The translations under genes were made by a program, and so were the position numbers. A stretch of DNA of 64,000 nucleotides from Sambucus nigra (taxonomy: Eukaryota; Streptophyta; Magnoliopsida; Dipsacales; Adoxaceae). Every line of letters starts with the position of its first letter. The first letter of the stretch is position 1. Location of the stretch: contig OX422213.1 in NCBI GenBank assembly GCA_949130495.1, positions 208,027,160-208,091,159 on the forward strand, read 5' to 3'. Positions 1 through 12,000 of this stretch are shown here, piece after piece. A model generated the notes under the pieces. That model did no database searches. It saw only the letters and a program-made list of their open reading frames with translations, and was not told the origin of the DNA.

Positions 1-190
1 TTTTTTAAAATTTTTATCAAAATACAAAACGTGACACATATCCCAACTTAAAGCAAAATTCCCTACGGTGTCCTCTTCATTTGCAATGTGAGAAAACATA
101 AATAGTCCTTGGAACACCTCTCTCAAAAACTCTAGGACGCAATTTCCTAATAGGAATGGGATGCCTAGGTGGGTGAGGGTGAGACCCATG

Positions 191-1677
191 TTAATCTGTC
201 ACTAAAGTGGGAACCGACTCGGGTGCTAATTGGAAAGTAGAATCACCGTCATGACTTATTCCTAACTTCTCACCTTTACCCTTAAGAACCACCTTTTCAA
301 CCTTCTTAGGTGTTTTTCAAAATTGACTTTTACCTCCCTAGCATGTTCGAGATCACTCTCGAGTTGGGATACACGTGTCGTCAGACTAGACAACGTGTCA
401 ATCAAATCACACTTCTCCTTTCTCTAAACCTCCTTCTCTCTCTCCAAACCTAAAATTCGACAACTTAAATATCTATTATACTTCTTTGTTCTTAAGGTCT
501 CGGTGTACAAATCTCTAAGAGCTTTTTGGAGGTCACTTTCATCTCCACTCTCCTCCTCGCTTTCTCCCTGACTCGAAGAACATAAATCACTATCATCCCT
601 CTTGTGTGTACTCTCGTGAGAGAAAGTGGGTGTGCTCACATGACTAGAAAAAGTGGAAACCATCACATGTGCTAAACCTTTATCGTACTCATCTCCCTCA
701 TCACCCTAATCACCCTCGCTATCGCTAAGAGTGGTGGGCATAGCAGTCTCTTTGCCCTTTCTCCTTATTCTATTAGGACACTCTTTAGCTATGTTCCCTT
801 TGCCCTCAAACTCAAAGCACCAGCTCTCATCCTCATTGTCACTATCTTTGGCCTCCACTTTCTTTTTATTTGACTCAAAAGATCTCTTTTGTTGGAAGAA
901 TTTTCTTTATTCATTTTGAGAAACTTTTTGAATTTTTTTGCAAACAATGCCATATCAAAATCTTCCTTAGAATCAGACTCATAAACATTTTCTTTCTTTT
1001 TCTTAAAATGAGTCTTTAAAGCAACACCATTATCCTTAGCCTTAATGATTTTGGGAAACATGTCAATCTCATAGGTTTGAAGATCTCCTACAAGTTCTTC
1101 CAACTTAAGTGATTTCAAATTTCCCAAAGAGCTCAAAAGAGTGACTTTAGGAATAAAATGTTTTGGAAGAGATCTCAAAATCTTTTTAACACCGCGTGTT
1201 ATCAATCACCACACCCAAATTAAAATTGATGCTAACAATGTCTGACAAACGTGCGTAAAAATCACCAAATCATTCAGATTCAGACATGGTGATAGTATCA
1301 AATTGGGTGGCCAAATTTTGAAGCTTAGATTCTTTAACCGCGTTCATACCCTCATGAGTCAATTTCAAAACCTCCCAAGCCTCTTTAGACGTGGTGCACG
1401 TCATAATTAGGCAAAACTCATCAAAATTTATATATGCAGAAGTAGCATTCAAACCACGTGAATTGAATTTAGACATTTTATGATCATCTTCAGTCCAGGC
1501 TGACACGGGTTTTAAAGAGGTGATATTACCAAGGGTGACCATGGGCGAAGTCCACCCATTTTCGCAAAGGTGCCAAGAACGCTCATCAATGGCTTTTAAA
1601 CTTGATTTCATTTGAGATTTCCCATAGGCATAATTTGACCCGTAAAAAATAGGCCTCTGATTGTAGAAGTGCTCCAT
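191..1677 (-). pseudogene. gag pseudogene, copy A (UBN2-type, zinc knuckle destroyed)
   Basis: The start is the ATG at 1677-1675, just inside the leader, as in copy B. The N-terminal 135 codons are open (1677-1270), followed by at least two frameshifts; the remaining open pieces are 1205-789 and 666-424. The N-terminal part contains a conserved W-T-x-D-x-H-K-x-S-K-F-N-S-R-G-L block followed by a T-C-T-T-S-K-E-A-W-E block, typical of the UBN2/Copia gag family. Around 830-790 the first zinc knuckle should lie, but its second Cys is Phe and its His is Asn, so it cannot bind zinc normally. In the living family gag forms the virus-like particle and packages RNA; this copy is not functional. Confidence 0.8.
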
Positions 1678-1789
1678 AGAAAAAAATGTGATTTTTCACA
1701 AAACTAATTTTTAAAAGAATCAATATCACACGATTTTGTAAAAAATAGGAATACGCGATAAATTAACGTAACCGGCTTTGATACCAATT

Positions 1790-2849
1790 TGAGAAAACTT
1801 GACTGTGTGATAATTGATTAAATTCGTAAATTTCTAATTTGGCACACTTATTTATTTAGAGTCTATTTTTAAACAAGCTTAATTCAACTCCTAAACATGC
1901 ATCTAATTATGATAAATCATTCAAACCATGCATGAAAAATAAAGACGACCGATATAGGAAAAAATCCCTTTCGGGTAAAAACCTTTTATAACATTTTGAA
2001 GAATTCACAAGACTTTTGACTTACATACAACCTGATAATTGCCCACAAGTGTGTAATGCACAGTGCCTTCAGCAAACCTTCAAAGATACGAGAGACAGCT
2101 AAATACCCTCCAGGTGCCGGTTCGTCGTCTTCGGCTCGTCCACACGCAGAATGACTACTCTCGGTATCCCCCAATCAAAGATGGAGATGCCTTCTCCACA
2201 GAGGTTGAACAAAAGCAAAGTTGTTCTTAAAAACCAAAACAATTCACTAAAGCATATGGGAGTTTTGTGAATTGAAAACCAAAAAGGGATTAAAACCTTA
2301 AAGGAAGAAGTCGAAAGGATTCTGCACTTTCACAGGTTTCTGTCTTTCAAAATGCTGGAACTACTTAATGAAAACGTTACCAAATAATGAGTATATACTG
2401 GAAAAACATGCCGCCTCGAAAATAGAGCTCATTCGAATGAGATCAGCATGTCGCTCAAACGAAGGTCAACTGTCGTTCGAACGAGATCGCGCGACATGCT
2501 ATCTCGCGCGAATGACATGTTATGTCGCTCGAACGACTTAAGCGAAAAAAATATTATTTTAATGTTCTCTTAAAAACTTGGAAAAAATACTCATTCTCAA
2601 ATTTTGACGAAAAAGTTCGCTCCAACACTTAGAAAATATTTTATAAAAATATCCCACAAGATCTAAGTGAAAAATTAAGGTATTAAAAACATAACCTTAC
2701 CAAAGTACACTTCGCGCAATCTTGAACGATGAAGAACTTGAGTAATTCGGATCCGTCTTCGATGTAGATGTCTCTTGAATGTTCTTCAACGGTTTAGCAG
2801 TATATGACATAATAAATTGATAACGGACCTATAAAAATATGTCCTTACA
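1790..2849 (-). repeat. LTR A, shared by both tandem copies
   Basis: On the minus strand it begins TGTAAGGACATATTT at 2849 and ends TTCTCA at 1790, giving the TG...CA ends of an LTR, about 1060 bp. It is preceded by a polypurine tract (2850-2862) and followed by a primer-binding remnant (1777-1788, TTGGTATCAAAG on the minus strand). A cluster of CGTTCGAACGA-like palindromes lies at about 2430-2545, just upstream of the TATA position near 2385. The TATA is altered relative to copy B (TATATAC rather than TATAAATA). A CCC-TTTC-GGG hairpin lies near 1966-1977. Confidence 0.85.
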
Positions 2850-2862
2850 AATCTCCCCCTAT
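2850..2862 (-). promoter_or_regulatory. Polypurine tract next to LTR A
   Basis: The minus strand reads ATAGGGGGAGATT directly before the LTR start. Such tracts prime plus-strand DNA synthesis. The same string precedes the 3' LTRs of copies C (17516-17528) and D (22909-22921). Confidence 0.85.
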
Positions 2863-4428
2863 GTCTATGCCGGTACATACATAAAAAATCCGAATTATAA
2901 AAAAAAATGCCTATACAAATCTACCCTCCCATGAAAAAATTTGCAAGTCCTCAAAACTGTTCTTTAATCGTCTTCGTCAAATCTCAAATCTTTTCTCATC
3001 AGGGTGTGCAACATCATAATCTTCAATCTTTGTACGTATACACATGAGAAAAAGAAAAATACCTTCGTGCCGCATCGAGTTTGAAATGATAAGAGAATAA
3101 ATCATTAATAAATCAAATCTACCCCGTAATGAAAAAACTCCCCCATAACTGATAATTCTTTCTCCCCCTTTTTATGATGCCCCCAAATACACAGATAAGA
3201 AGAAAAAATCAAAACATGGAGTGCCACGACAAAATTCATAGCAAACAAAGATCAAACTACACTCATGCAAAGGGATATCTAAAAAATCTCACAAAATATT
3301 TTTGGAATTTTAAATTTTTCATACAAAAAAAATAAAATACCACTTTGAAAAATATGATACAAAAATCACACCATGGATTTAAACTCAAACAACCAAGTCA
3401 TGGAAATGGAATGAATGGGTGTGAACACATTCGATAGGTAAATAAACTCAATCAAGCATATGTGCACGATACATATGTGTATCCCTAACGAATGAACATC
3501 AAAAGTATCCTTAGGTGTAAAATTTGTTGAATTTAAATGACATCGTCTTATACAAATCAACAAATTAAAGTCAAATGATTTCCACACCAATAACGTCCAA
3601 AACTATTTACCGCATTTTGAAGAATTTCAAGGACGTGTAAACCTATTTAAATTCTCCATCCAAACACCCTCATATATATTTTCTTTTAGAGGTAATCTAA
3701 ATTCTCAAACATTGGAGAATTGGAGCAAAAACCTAAATGGCCCATATTTGGCATGAATTTCTTTTTATTGCCTTTAAATTTTTTCGGGCTCTTTTAAACC
3801 TCTTTGGACCCCGAATAATAAAATTCCTCCATTTTTTAGGTCCAATTTAACGGTGGCTTAGTTTTCGCAAAGGCAAAATGAACCTTTCTCCGCGCTTCTC
3901 CGTTTCCAAAAAAAGCACACAAACTCACAAAACGGTTCTTATATGCACAATTTCCTTATCAGAATTTATCTCGCTTGGTTCATTTTAAAGGACAGGATTG
4001 AAGTGTAAACACCCAACCAACATGTGATAAGACAACCACAATAATCAAACAAATCCGTGCATGTGTGCAATAAAGGAAATCATGAGTCAAATATGTAGGA
4101 AGTAACACTAAATTACATCTCAATGGTTCCAAACATTGTAAAGAACAAAGATGACATGATATATTGTCTCAGAACACTATCAATTAGTCGCATGAAAAAA
4201 ATGGAATGATGTTGTGACTCGGTCATCCAAAGTGTCCATCCATAAAAGGTGAAAACAAAATACAAAACTCTTTTTCGATTTTTTTTAAAAAATTTTATCA
4301 AAATAAAATCTTTTTTGTATTTTTCAAAAATTTTCAAAACAAAAAATCTATACAAAAATGATACATACTAGCAATAGGCAAATAATGACATCATGAAAAA
4401 CATCATATGCTAGTAAACAAGTTAAACC
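2863..4428 (-). other. 3' internal region of copy B, no pol
   Basis: About 1.6 kb, homologous to 15963-17515 of copy C (opposite strand) and 22922-24530 of copy D. No retroviral enzyme motif is visible in any frame. Two extra polypurine-like tracts lie near 3142-3148 and 3160-3170 (CTCCCCC and CTCCCCCTTTTT on the plus strand), matching the multiple polypurine tracts known from Sireviruses. A short open stretch at 3366-3590 has a counterpart in copy D at 23500-23721, but both are broken and match nothing I recognise. Confidence 0.7.
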
Positions 4429-6262
4429 TCAATCGTTAGGTGCGGAGGGGTTTTCCGAAGGTGGTGACAACTTATGAAAAACCTCCATCAATTCTTGTGA
4501 AGTTTTGACTAAAAACTTAACTTGCTCACCTAAATGTGCAAACTCACTCATGTAGTCTCTGGGAGCATGTAAAGAATCATGTGTGGGTGCATGTGTATCA
4601 AAAACACGTGTAGAAGCAAAACGTGACACATATCCCAACTTAAAGCAAAATTCCCTACGGTGTCCTCTTCATTTGCAATGTGAGAAAACATAAATAGTCC
4701 TTGGAACACCTCTCTCAAAAACTCTAAGACGCACTTTCCTAATAGTAATGGGACGCCTAGGTGGGTGAGGGTGAGACCCATGTTAATCTGTCACTAAAGT
4801 GGGATCCGACTCGGGTGCTAATTGGAAAGCAGAAGCACCGTCATGACTTATTCCTAACTTCTCACCTTTACCCCTAAGAACCACCTTTTCAACCTTCTTA
4901 GGTGTGTTCCCAAAATTGACTTTGACCTCCCTGGAATGTTCGATATCACTCTCGAGTTGGGATACACGTATCGTCAGACTAGACAACGTGTTGATCAAAT
5001 CACACTTCTCCTTTCTATAAACCTCCTTCTCTCTCTCCAAACCTAAAATTCGACAACCTAAATATCTATTATACTTCTTTGTTTTCAAGGTCTCGGTGTA
5101 AAAATATCTAAAAGATTTTTGGAGCTCACTTTCATCTCCACTCTCCTCCTCGCTTTCTCCCTGACTCGAAGAACATAAATCACTATCATCGCTCTCGTGT
5201 GTACTCTCGTGAGAGAAAGTGGGTGTGCTCACATGACTAGAAAAAGTGGAAACCATCCCATGTGCTAAACCTTTATCGGACTCATCTCCCTCATCACCCT
5301 CGATATCGCTAAGAGTGGCGGCCATAGCAGTCTCTTTGACCTTTCTCCTTATCCTAGTAAGACACTCTTTAGGTGTGTGCCCTTTGCCCTCACACTCAAA
5401 GCACCTGATCTCATCCTCCTTGTCACTATCTTTGGCCTGCACTTTCTTTTTATTTGACTCAAAAGATCACTTTTTGTTGGAAGAATTTTCTTTATTCATT
5501 TTGAGAAACTTTTAAAATTTTTTTGCATACAAGGCCATATCAAAATGTTCCTCAGAATAAGACTCAAAAACATTTTCTTTATTTTTCTTAAAATGAGTCT
5601 TTAAAGCCACACCATTATCCTTAGCCTTAATTGTTTTGGGAAACATGTCAATCTCATAGGTTTGAAGATCTCCTACAAGTTCTTCCAACTTAAGTGATTT
5701 CAAATTTCCCAAAGCGTTTAATATAGTGACTTTAGGAATAAAACGTTTTGGAAGAGATCTCAAAATCTTTTTAGCGACACGCGTGTTATCAATCACCTCA
5801 CTCAAATTAAAACTGGTGTTAACAATGTCCACAAACGTGCATAAAAATCATCAAAGCATTCAGACTCAGACATGCTGATAGTCTCAAATTGGGTGGCCAA
5901 AATTTGTAACTTAGATTCTTTAACCGCGTTCGTACCCTCATGAGTCAATTTCAAACCCTCCCAAGCCTCTTTAGACGTGGTGCACGTCATAATTCGGCGA
6001 AACACATCAAGAGTGATAGCACCCGAAATAGCACTCAAACCACGTGAATTAAATTTAGAGATTTTATGATCATCTTCAGTCCACGCTGACACGGGTTTTA
6101 AAGAGGTGATATTATCAACGGTGACCGTGGGAGGATCCACCCATTTTCTGAAAGGTACCAAACAAACTCATCAATGGCTTTTAAACTAGATTTCATGCGA
6201 GCTTTCCAATAGGCATAATTAGACGCGTAAAAAATATGCATCTAATTATAGAAGTTCTCCAT
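4429..6262 (-). pseudogene. gag pseudogene, copy B (UBN2-like region, two CCHC knuckles)
   Basis: Best preserved gag of the A/B type. The start is the ATG at 6262-6260. Open pieces are 6161-5802, 5832-5512 and 5442-4783, separated by frameshifts. Order: UBN2-like N-terminal region; first zinc knuckle CFECEGKGHTPKEC (near 5400-5360, all four ligands present); an acidic Ser/Glu-rich stretch; a Lys/Glu-rich coiled-coil segment; a stop at 4783; then, read through the stop, a decayed second knuckle (first Cys changed to Phe, stop inside, H-R-R-E-F-C kept) near 4680-4630 and an open tail to 4429. Gag would form the particle and bind RNA. The frameshifts make this copy inactive. Confidence 0.8.
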
Positions 6263-6361
6263 AGAAAAAAAATGTGATTTTTCACAAAACTAATTTTTAA
6301 AAGAATCAATATCACACGATTTTGCGAAAAATAGGAATACGTGATAAATTAGTGTAACCGA

Positions 6362-6375
6362 CTCTGATACCAATT
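6362..6375 (-). promoter_or_regulatory. Primer-binding site of copy B
   Basis: The minus strand reads ATTGGTATCAGAG directly after the LTR end. This matches the usual plant primer site complementary to the 3' end of initiator tRNA-Met (TGGTATCAGAGC). Confidence 0.85.
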
Positions 6376-7412
6376 TGAGAAAACTTGACTGTGTGATAAT
6401 TGATTGAATTCGTAAATTTCTAATTTGGCACACTTATTTAGTTAGAGTCTATTTTTAAACAAGCTTAATTCATACCCTAAACATGCATCTAAATATGATA
6501 AATCATTCAAACCATGCATGAAAAATAAAGACGACCGATATAGGAAAAAAACCCTTTCGGGTAAAACATTTTATAACACTTTGAAGAATTTTCAAGACTT
6601 TTGACTTACACACAACCTGATAATCGCCCACAAGTGTTTAATGCAGAGTGCCCTTAGCAAACCTTCAAAGATACGAGAGACATCGAAATACCCTTCAAGT
6701 ATCGGTTCGTCGTCTTCGGCTAGTCCACACGTAGAATGACTACGCTCGCTATCCCCCGATCAAAGATGGAGATGCCTTACCCACAGAGGTTGAACAAAAA
6801 AAAAGTTGTTCTTAAACACCAAAACAATTCATCAAGCATATGGGAGTTTTGTGTATTGAAAACCAAAAAGGGATTAAAACCCTAAAGGAAGAAGTCAAAA
6901 GGATTCTGCACTTTTGCAGGTTTCTGTCTTTCAAAACGCTGGAACTTCTGAATGAAAACGTTACCAAATAATGAGTATTTATAGGAAAAACATGTCACCT
7001 AAAAAACAAAGCTCGTTAGAATGAGATCAGCATGTCGCTCGAATGAAGGACAACTATCGTTCGAACGAGATCGTGCGACATGCTATCTCGCTCGAACGAC
7101 TTAACCGAAAAAAATATTATTTTAATGTCCGCTTCAACACTTAGAAAAAATACTCATTCTCAAATTTTGACGAAAAATTCCGCTCCAACACTTAGAAAAT
7201 ATTTTATAAAAATATCCCACAAGCTCTAAGTGAAAAGTTAAGGTATTAAAAACATAACCTTAGCAAAGTACACTTTGCGGAGTCTTGAATGATGAAGAAC
7301 TTGAGTAATTAGGATCCGTCTTTGATGTAGATGTCTCTTGAATCTTCTTCGACGGTGTAGCAGTATATGACATAATAAATTGATAACGGACCTATGAAAA
7401 TATGTCCTTATA
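6376..7412 (-). repeat. LTR B, 5' LTR of copy B
   Basis: About 1037 bp, colinear with LTR A over its whole length. On the minus strand it starts TATAAGGACATATTT (TG changed to TA) at 7412 and ends TTCTCA at 6376. A TATA box CCTATAAATA lies at 6985-6976 (minus). Upstream of it, 7005-7100 holds several GTTCGAACGAG-type palindromes. A CCCTTTCGGG hairpin lies at 6551-6560. The sequence beyond 7412 belongs to a different, long LTR. Confidence 0.85.
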
Positions 7413-8271
7413 CTCAAAACATCGTTAAGTTACTTACACTAACTTCTTTATTGTTTTTAACTTACTAACACTTATTTTACACTTTGGAGTAACATACTTC
7501 TCAAGTCTGAAACCTCCTTATTTCATTATTTTCTTTCTCTAAGAAATACTTGAACATTTAAATAATACTTTATAAGAAAACACCATTTCTTTATTAATAC
7601 ATGTAGTCTTGCAACCATACCTTTACAACACCTTTTTTACACACTTAAAGTGTTGAAATTTCTATTTTCTTTATTTCTTGTTTAAACCAAATAAACCTTC
7701 ATCAAACTTGTTCATATATTCATCATCAAAATACTACAAGTTTATATGCATGAGAAGATAGATTTTAAGTTAAAAAATCATATTAAAAGGGTCTAACATA
7801 TAATTTATTCTAAATAATTCAAAATCTATGCACAAACGTACCTTTTAAGGAAAAGGACATTTTTGTTTCTTCAAAACTTGAGTAAAATGCCCATTTATAT
7901 AAAATCCATTTTTTCACAAGCAAACTTTGAAACATTTATTCATAAAATATTCCCAACAAAATAAGCCTTCTTCCAACAGTTTTATTCCATAAAAATGTTT
8001 TAATACCAAGTTTTCTTGAAACATATCGTTTTGATTAAAACCATTGAAACCCTTTTGTAAACCCATTCTCTCAAATAATAAGAAACATCATTATTGAATC
8101 ATATATACATGCAAATCTTAATCTCTACATTCAAGATCAAATACTCATAACATAGAGTCATAAACTTCTGGGTAAATTTTTTTCCACATCAATAGAAGCT
8201 CCAAAAATGGTAGGATGAAGGTAGAAGAAGATGGAAACTTACCAAGCATGCTCCACAAGCATGCTCCATGA

Positions 8272-8292
8272 CCCCCCCCCCCCCCCCCCCCC
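8272..8292. repeat. Homopolymer run of 21 C
   Basis: Uninterrupted C run inside the long LTR, preceded by two copies of AAGCATGCTCCA. Length may be an assembly or polymerase-slippage artefact. Confidence 0.9.
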
Positions 8293-9082
8293 ACTTAAAA
8301 CTCAATAAAGTTCCACTTCTTCTTCTTCAAAACTCCCAATAACAACTCCATAAATTCATAGCTTTGTTCAACCATGGAGGAAATGGGTGTATAAGGTTCA
8401 TATATTGTGGAATACTTGTGAAATGTGGTGGAACAAGGTGGAGGGATGGTAATGTCATGGTGTAGCAATGGTGGGAGGGGTTTGGGGAAGATGACACATT
8501 CTTAAAATTGGAGAAAGAGAAAGAGATGCTGAAAATGTGAGGGAGAAGACTCAGCCCCTTTCTCCTCTTATAACCCCAAATAAAACCCATCAAAATTTAT
8601 TTAAAAATAACCCGCAATCACACCAAAAATGTTTCACCCCGACTTAAGTAAGTTAAGATTATCATTTTATATCGAGATAAATCCCCATTAACAATATGGT
8701 ACTTGAAATCTTTTAAAAAATAGAATAATATTTTTTTTTCCTAAAAGGCATGTTTAGATGAAAACATTGCTACCTTTAAGCACAACTTAAAAGTACCAAA
8801 CAAATTTACTTACATAAGTTGCTTTGTTTAACATTTACCCAAAAATATTTTTGATATTCAACCTATGTTATTTATCCTTCACTCTCCCGTTTAACGTCCT
8901 AACTTGGTAGTGAACACCAAACGATAGGCATACCTGAAACATAACATTATAGGAATGTAAGCAACACAAGCTTAGTGAATGACCATATTCCACAAATACA
9001 CGACATATATAAAACCAATTTGAATAAAAAAAATTATTTTCTAATATCCCAACCTAGCAGGAATTGTGTAACTCTCGCAAGC

Positions 9083-9255
9083 CTGGACCCGCCACAGTCT
9101 AATTAACACACCATAATTAATGGGGACCAACACATCCCATAATTAGGCTCGAGTAAAATAAAACTTTAAGTTGGATTAACGGGACCACCACATCCCGTAG
9201 GACCCACCACAGTCCTTAGCATTAGATAAAGAACCTGCCATAGTCCATAACATCA
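9083..9255. repeat. Array of about five 20-bp GGACC-CCACA-GTCC motifs
   Basis: Motifs of the type GGGACCACCACATCCC and GGACCCACCACAGTCC recur about five times at irregular 20-60 bp spacing. Each is an imperfect inverted repeat. They lie inside the long LTR and may be regulatory or structural; I infer no specific factor. Confidence 0.6.
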
Positions 9256-11307
9256 CATAACATTCTTAATCATACGCATATGTTTCATAAATACAACATC
9301 ACTCCCATAAGCATCTTAACACATGAGTTTAACTACACATTTCCATATGAACATATAAGCATCTATATTTCATAGTAAAGGTCACTCACCTTGAATTCGG
9401 TACTAAGATTAATACCAAAACTATTTCCTTGGTATGGTAGTATTAGCCGCTTCCCCACCTAACAATTCAACATCATTAGTATTTGAATACACCAAATCAT
9501 ATTAAACTTAATAACACGTCACATCAGCTGGTCAATATGACATAACTAAAAAGTAATTTAATATGATAATTCAATTTCTATAACACTTTATTCATTAGGG
9601 TTCTAACATAATTTATGAAATTAAATTTATGAATTCTCTAGATAAAGTTGTGCCCGTTTTATTACAACCTTTTCTAAATCATTTTTGGAGAAAAATAATA
9701 ACAAAAATTTCACTTAAACACAACCCCCAATCCAAAAAAGAAGGTATTTTATTCTCCTCTTCCATTATACCATACTCATATATGTTCTCTAACATTTCCA
9801 TTTGGAATTTCTTGATTTCAACAAGTATTCAATGATTTATGCGACTTTTAAGACATATAGGTTTGAGTAGATCATCAAAGCATGACTTAACATTTTTCAA
9901 GAATATATAACCTCCACCTCGATTATAAATCATAAAAACATATATTTAAAATATTGAATAATATAAAATTAGAGTTTCATAATTTTTAGATTCCATTTGC
10001 TAAGTCAAGAAAAACGTCAAACACCTGGTGTGCGCACTCACACTTATGGGGCATATTTTATACCTGAACTTCAAACTGTAACCCAAGATTCATTTCTTGG
10101 TATTTTTACATAATTTTTAGGTATATTATACATATATGAGTCTATTGTAATCTTCAATTTGAACAATTTGATTTTAATAAGTATTTCATGATTTATGACA
10201 CTTTTAACACAGCTGGATAAGAAGAGAACATTAAAGCATAACTTAACTTTTTGAAGAATATATCACCTCTACCTTGGGTATAAATCATGGAAACATGTAC
10301 TAAACATATTTTAGTACATACACACATCATATATATGAATTTACTACATCAGAAATCTTCACGGGAAGGAAATTCAAAAATGGGACTTTAAAGTTCACAT
10401 TTACGATCCTAGCACAAGTCCTCACGTATGATCTTAAGCCATCCTTAGTTTAACTCAATTTGGCAAAGTGGGTATCATTTAAATCTTCATACCAATCATA
10501 AACAAAAATATACCAAGGGTATAACTCATCCATGGGACCAACTTTAATAAAGAAGTAATTACCTTATGAGAATTCCTCGATTTATGGTAATTTTTCGAAG
10601 GATTTCTTCCTTAACTTTCTTGTTCTCTCTCCATAAGCATGTTTATTATCAAGCTTGTGATATGAAATGAAAAAGATGATAAGTTCTGATCTTATAAACA
10701 TAAAACGTGGCCATGTGACCAATATAAGGTGGTGGCATGTGATTGGTTGGATAAGAGGTCCAATAAGAGAATTCGACTAGTGACAGATTTGTCCTGCCTT
10801 TATAAAATCATCGTAACTCACTAGTATGGACACCGATTTACTCCATCTTTGTGTCTACCTTTAAATAACTTATATATATACAACTTTCATATTTTGTGTT
10901 TTCCCTAAATCATAAAATTAGTACGCCTAATTTGGGATTGAACAAAAGAGTAATAATTTACTAAAAAAATCATAAATTTCACATTTGGTGACCAAACATC
11001 GCCAATTTCGAACCAACCTTGTGTATATATTATAATCATAATGATGTATGAAAAACATATTTTCATTATGAAAAACATATTTTCATGATGGATTTAACCA
11101 CATAACTAATCGTACAATCTAAACAAGTTATCCCCGATTATAAGCTCGATTAACATCTAATGCAAACAACACATATATCACTTGAGTATGCATCCCCCAA
11201 ATATGATAATTAACATGTTTTACACCCTTCACCAAACTTATAAATCATAACTTATACTTAATCATATAATTAATATTCCTAATCACGCTTTAGGGCCTTA
11301 CAAAAAA

Positions 11308-12000
11308 TGTGACAACCCATCAAGACCACCAGAAGTTGACATGTCATTCATCCAACAGTTAAGAACGTGACACCACACCAAGCCCAAAGCCTAATAAATT
11401 TGAGCATTTTTTGGCCAGATCGTTTGAATGAGAATGGGGACTCGTTTGAACAAGATCAGATTCTCGTTCGATCAATCCTTCGAAACAACCTTCTAATGAG
11501 GTTGTGAACTTATACCGAGGTGGTTCGTTCGACAGTTGTTAGATATCCACTTCGAATGAGGAGGGATTTTAATTCGAATCACTTGTATTCTCGTTCAAAT
11601 GAGACACGAGCCTCATTCAAATGATCTTCAAGTTAATTTGATCCACCGAGATGAATTAAATCTCTAATTTCACTCAATAACATCCAATAATTAACATGAA
11701 GGCCAAAAGAGTAATTGTATATATAGATATAACCCCACTTATAATGATCTGAATCCCAAGTGTTTCATATTATTACAATTCACATGGGAAAAATAATAAA
11801 ATATTATTCACATGTATTACAATATCTCTCTGTGTTGGTGTTTTAATTAGTTATGCTTTAAAAATAATTTAACTTTTCTATGGGTACTCTTCAAGGCATA
11901 AGTGAAAATCGTATTATTTATGTAAGTTTATTAGTATAGGCATGGAAACAAGATCAATAAATATATTTTAGCAGAACTATTCAATATACAAGTTATATAG
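11308..12000 (+). repeat. Probable 5' part of another LTR
   Basis: Starts TGTGACAACCCATC, an LTR-like start. A cluster of TCGTTCGAA / CTCGTTCAAATGAGA motifs lies at 11418-11630, followed by a TATA box GTATATATAGATA near 11718. This is the same layout as in the Sirevirus-like LTRs, though the rest of the sequence differs. No PBS or coding region follows, and the 3' limit is uncertain. Confidence 0.45.

Larger units (their letters stand above)
1..7412 (-). mobile_element. Tandem array of a pol-less Sirevirus-like Copia retrotransposon (copies A and B)
   Basis: Read on the minus strand the order is LTR B, primer site, gag B, 3' region, polypurine tract, LTR A, primer site, gag A, then the window edge. 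LTR A is therefore both the 3' LTR of B and the 5' LTR of A. Each unit has a gag remnant followed by about 1.8 kb without protease, integrase, RT or RNase H motifs. Assignment to the Sirevirus lineage of Copia rests on an initiator-Met primer site, a gag with a UBN2-like region plus two CCHC knuckles, repeated polypurine tracts and palindrome clusters in the LTRs, which are known traits of that lineage. The shared LTR suggests unequal recombination between LTRs rather than two insertions. The left end lies outside the window. Confidence 0.8.
7413..11302 (-). repeat. Fragment of a very long LTR (family L)
   Basis: The minus strand begins TGTAAGGCCCTAAAGCG at 11302, a typical plant LTR start. 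The other end is cut by the Sirevirus-like array at 7412. The segment 7413-8060 aligns base for base, with scattered differences, to 63345-64000 in the same orientation, and that second copy continues to an LTR end with a primer site at 61893. A TATAA-like promoter followed by a transcribed-leader-like stretch lies near 8575-8560 on the minus strand. No coding capacity is convincing; a short open frame at 8327-8593 lies in the leader region. If the two copies are colinear, the full LTR would be about 5.3 kb. Confidence 0.65.

Noticed and set aside
3366..3590. Small frame with a counterpart in copy D (23500-23721), a possible conserved accessory gene
   Set aside because: The frames differ in start and stop, are broken in copy C, and the DNA similarity simply reflects the shared 3' region.
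8327..8593. 88-codon minus-strand frame rich in Ser, Phe and Pro
   Set aside because: It lies in the presumed leader of a long LTR, has no motif, and is not accompanied by any gene structure.
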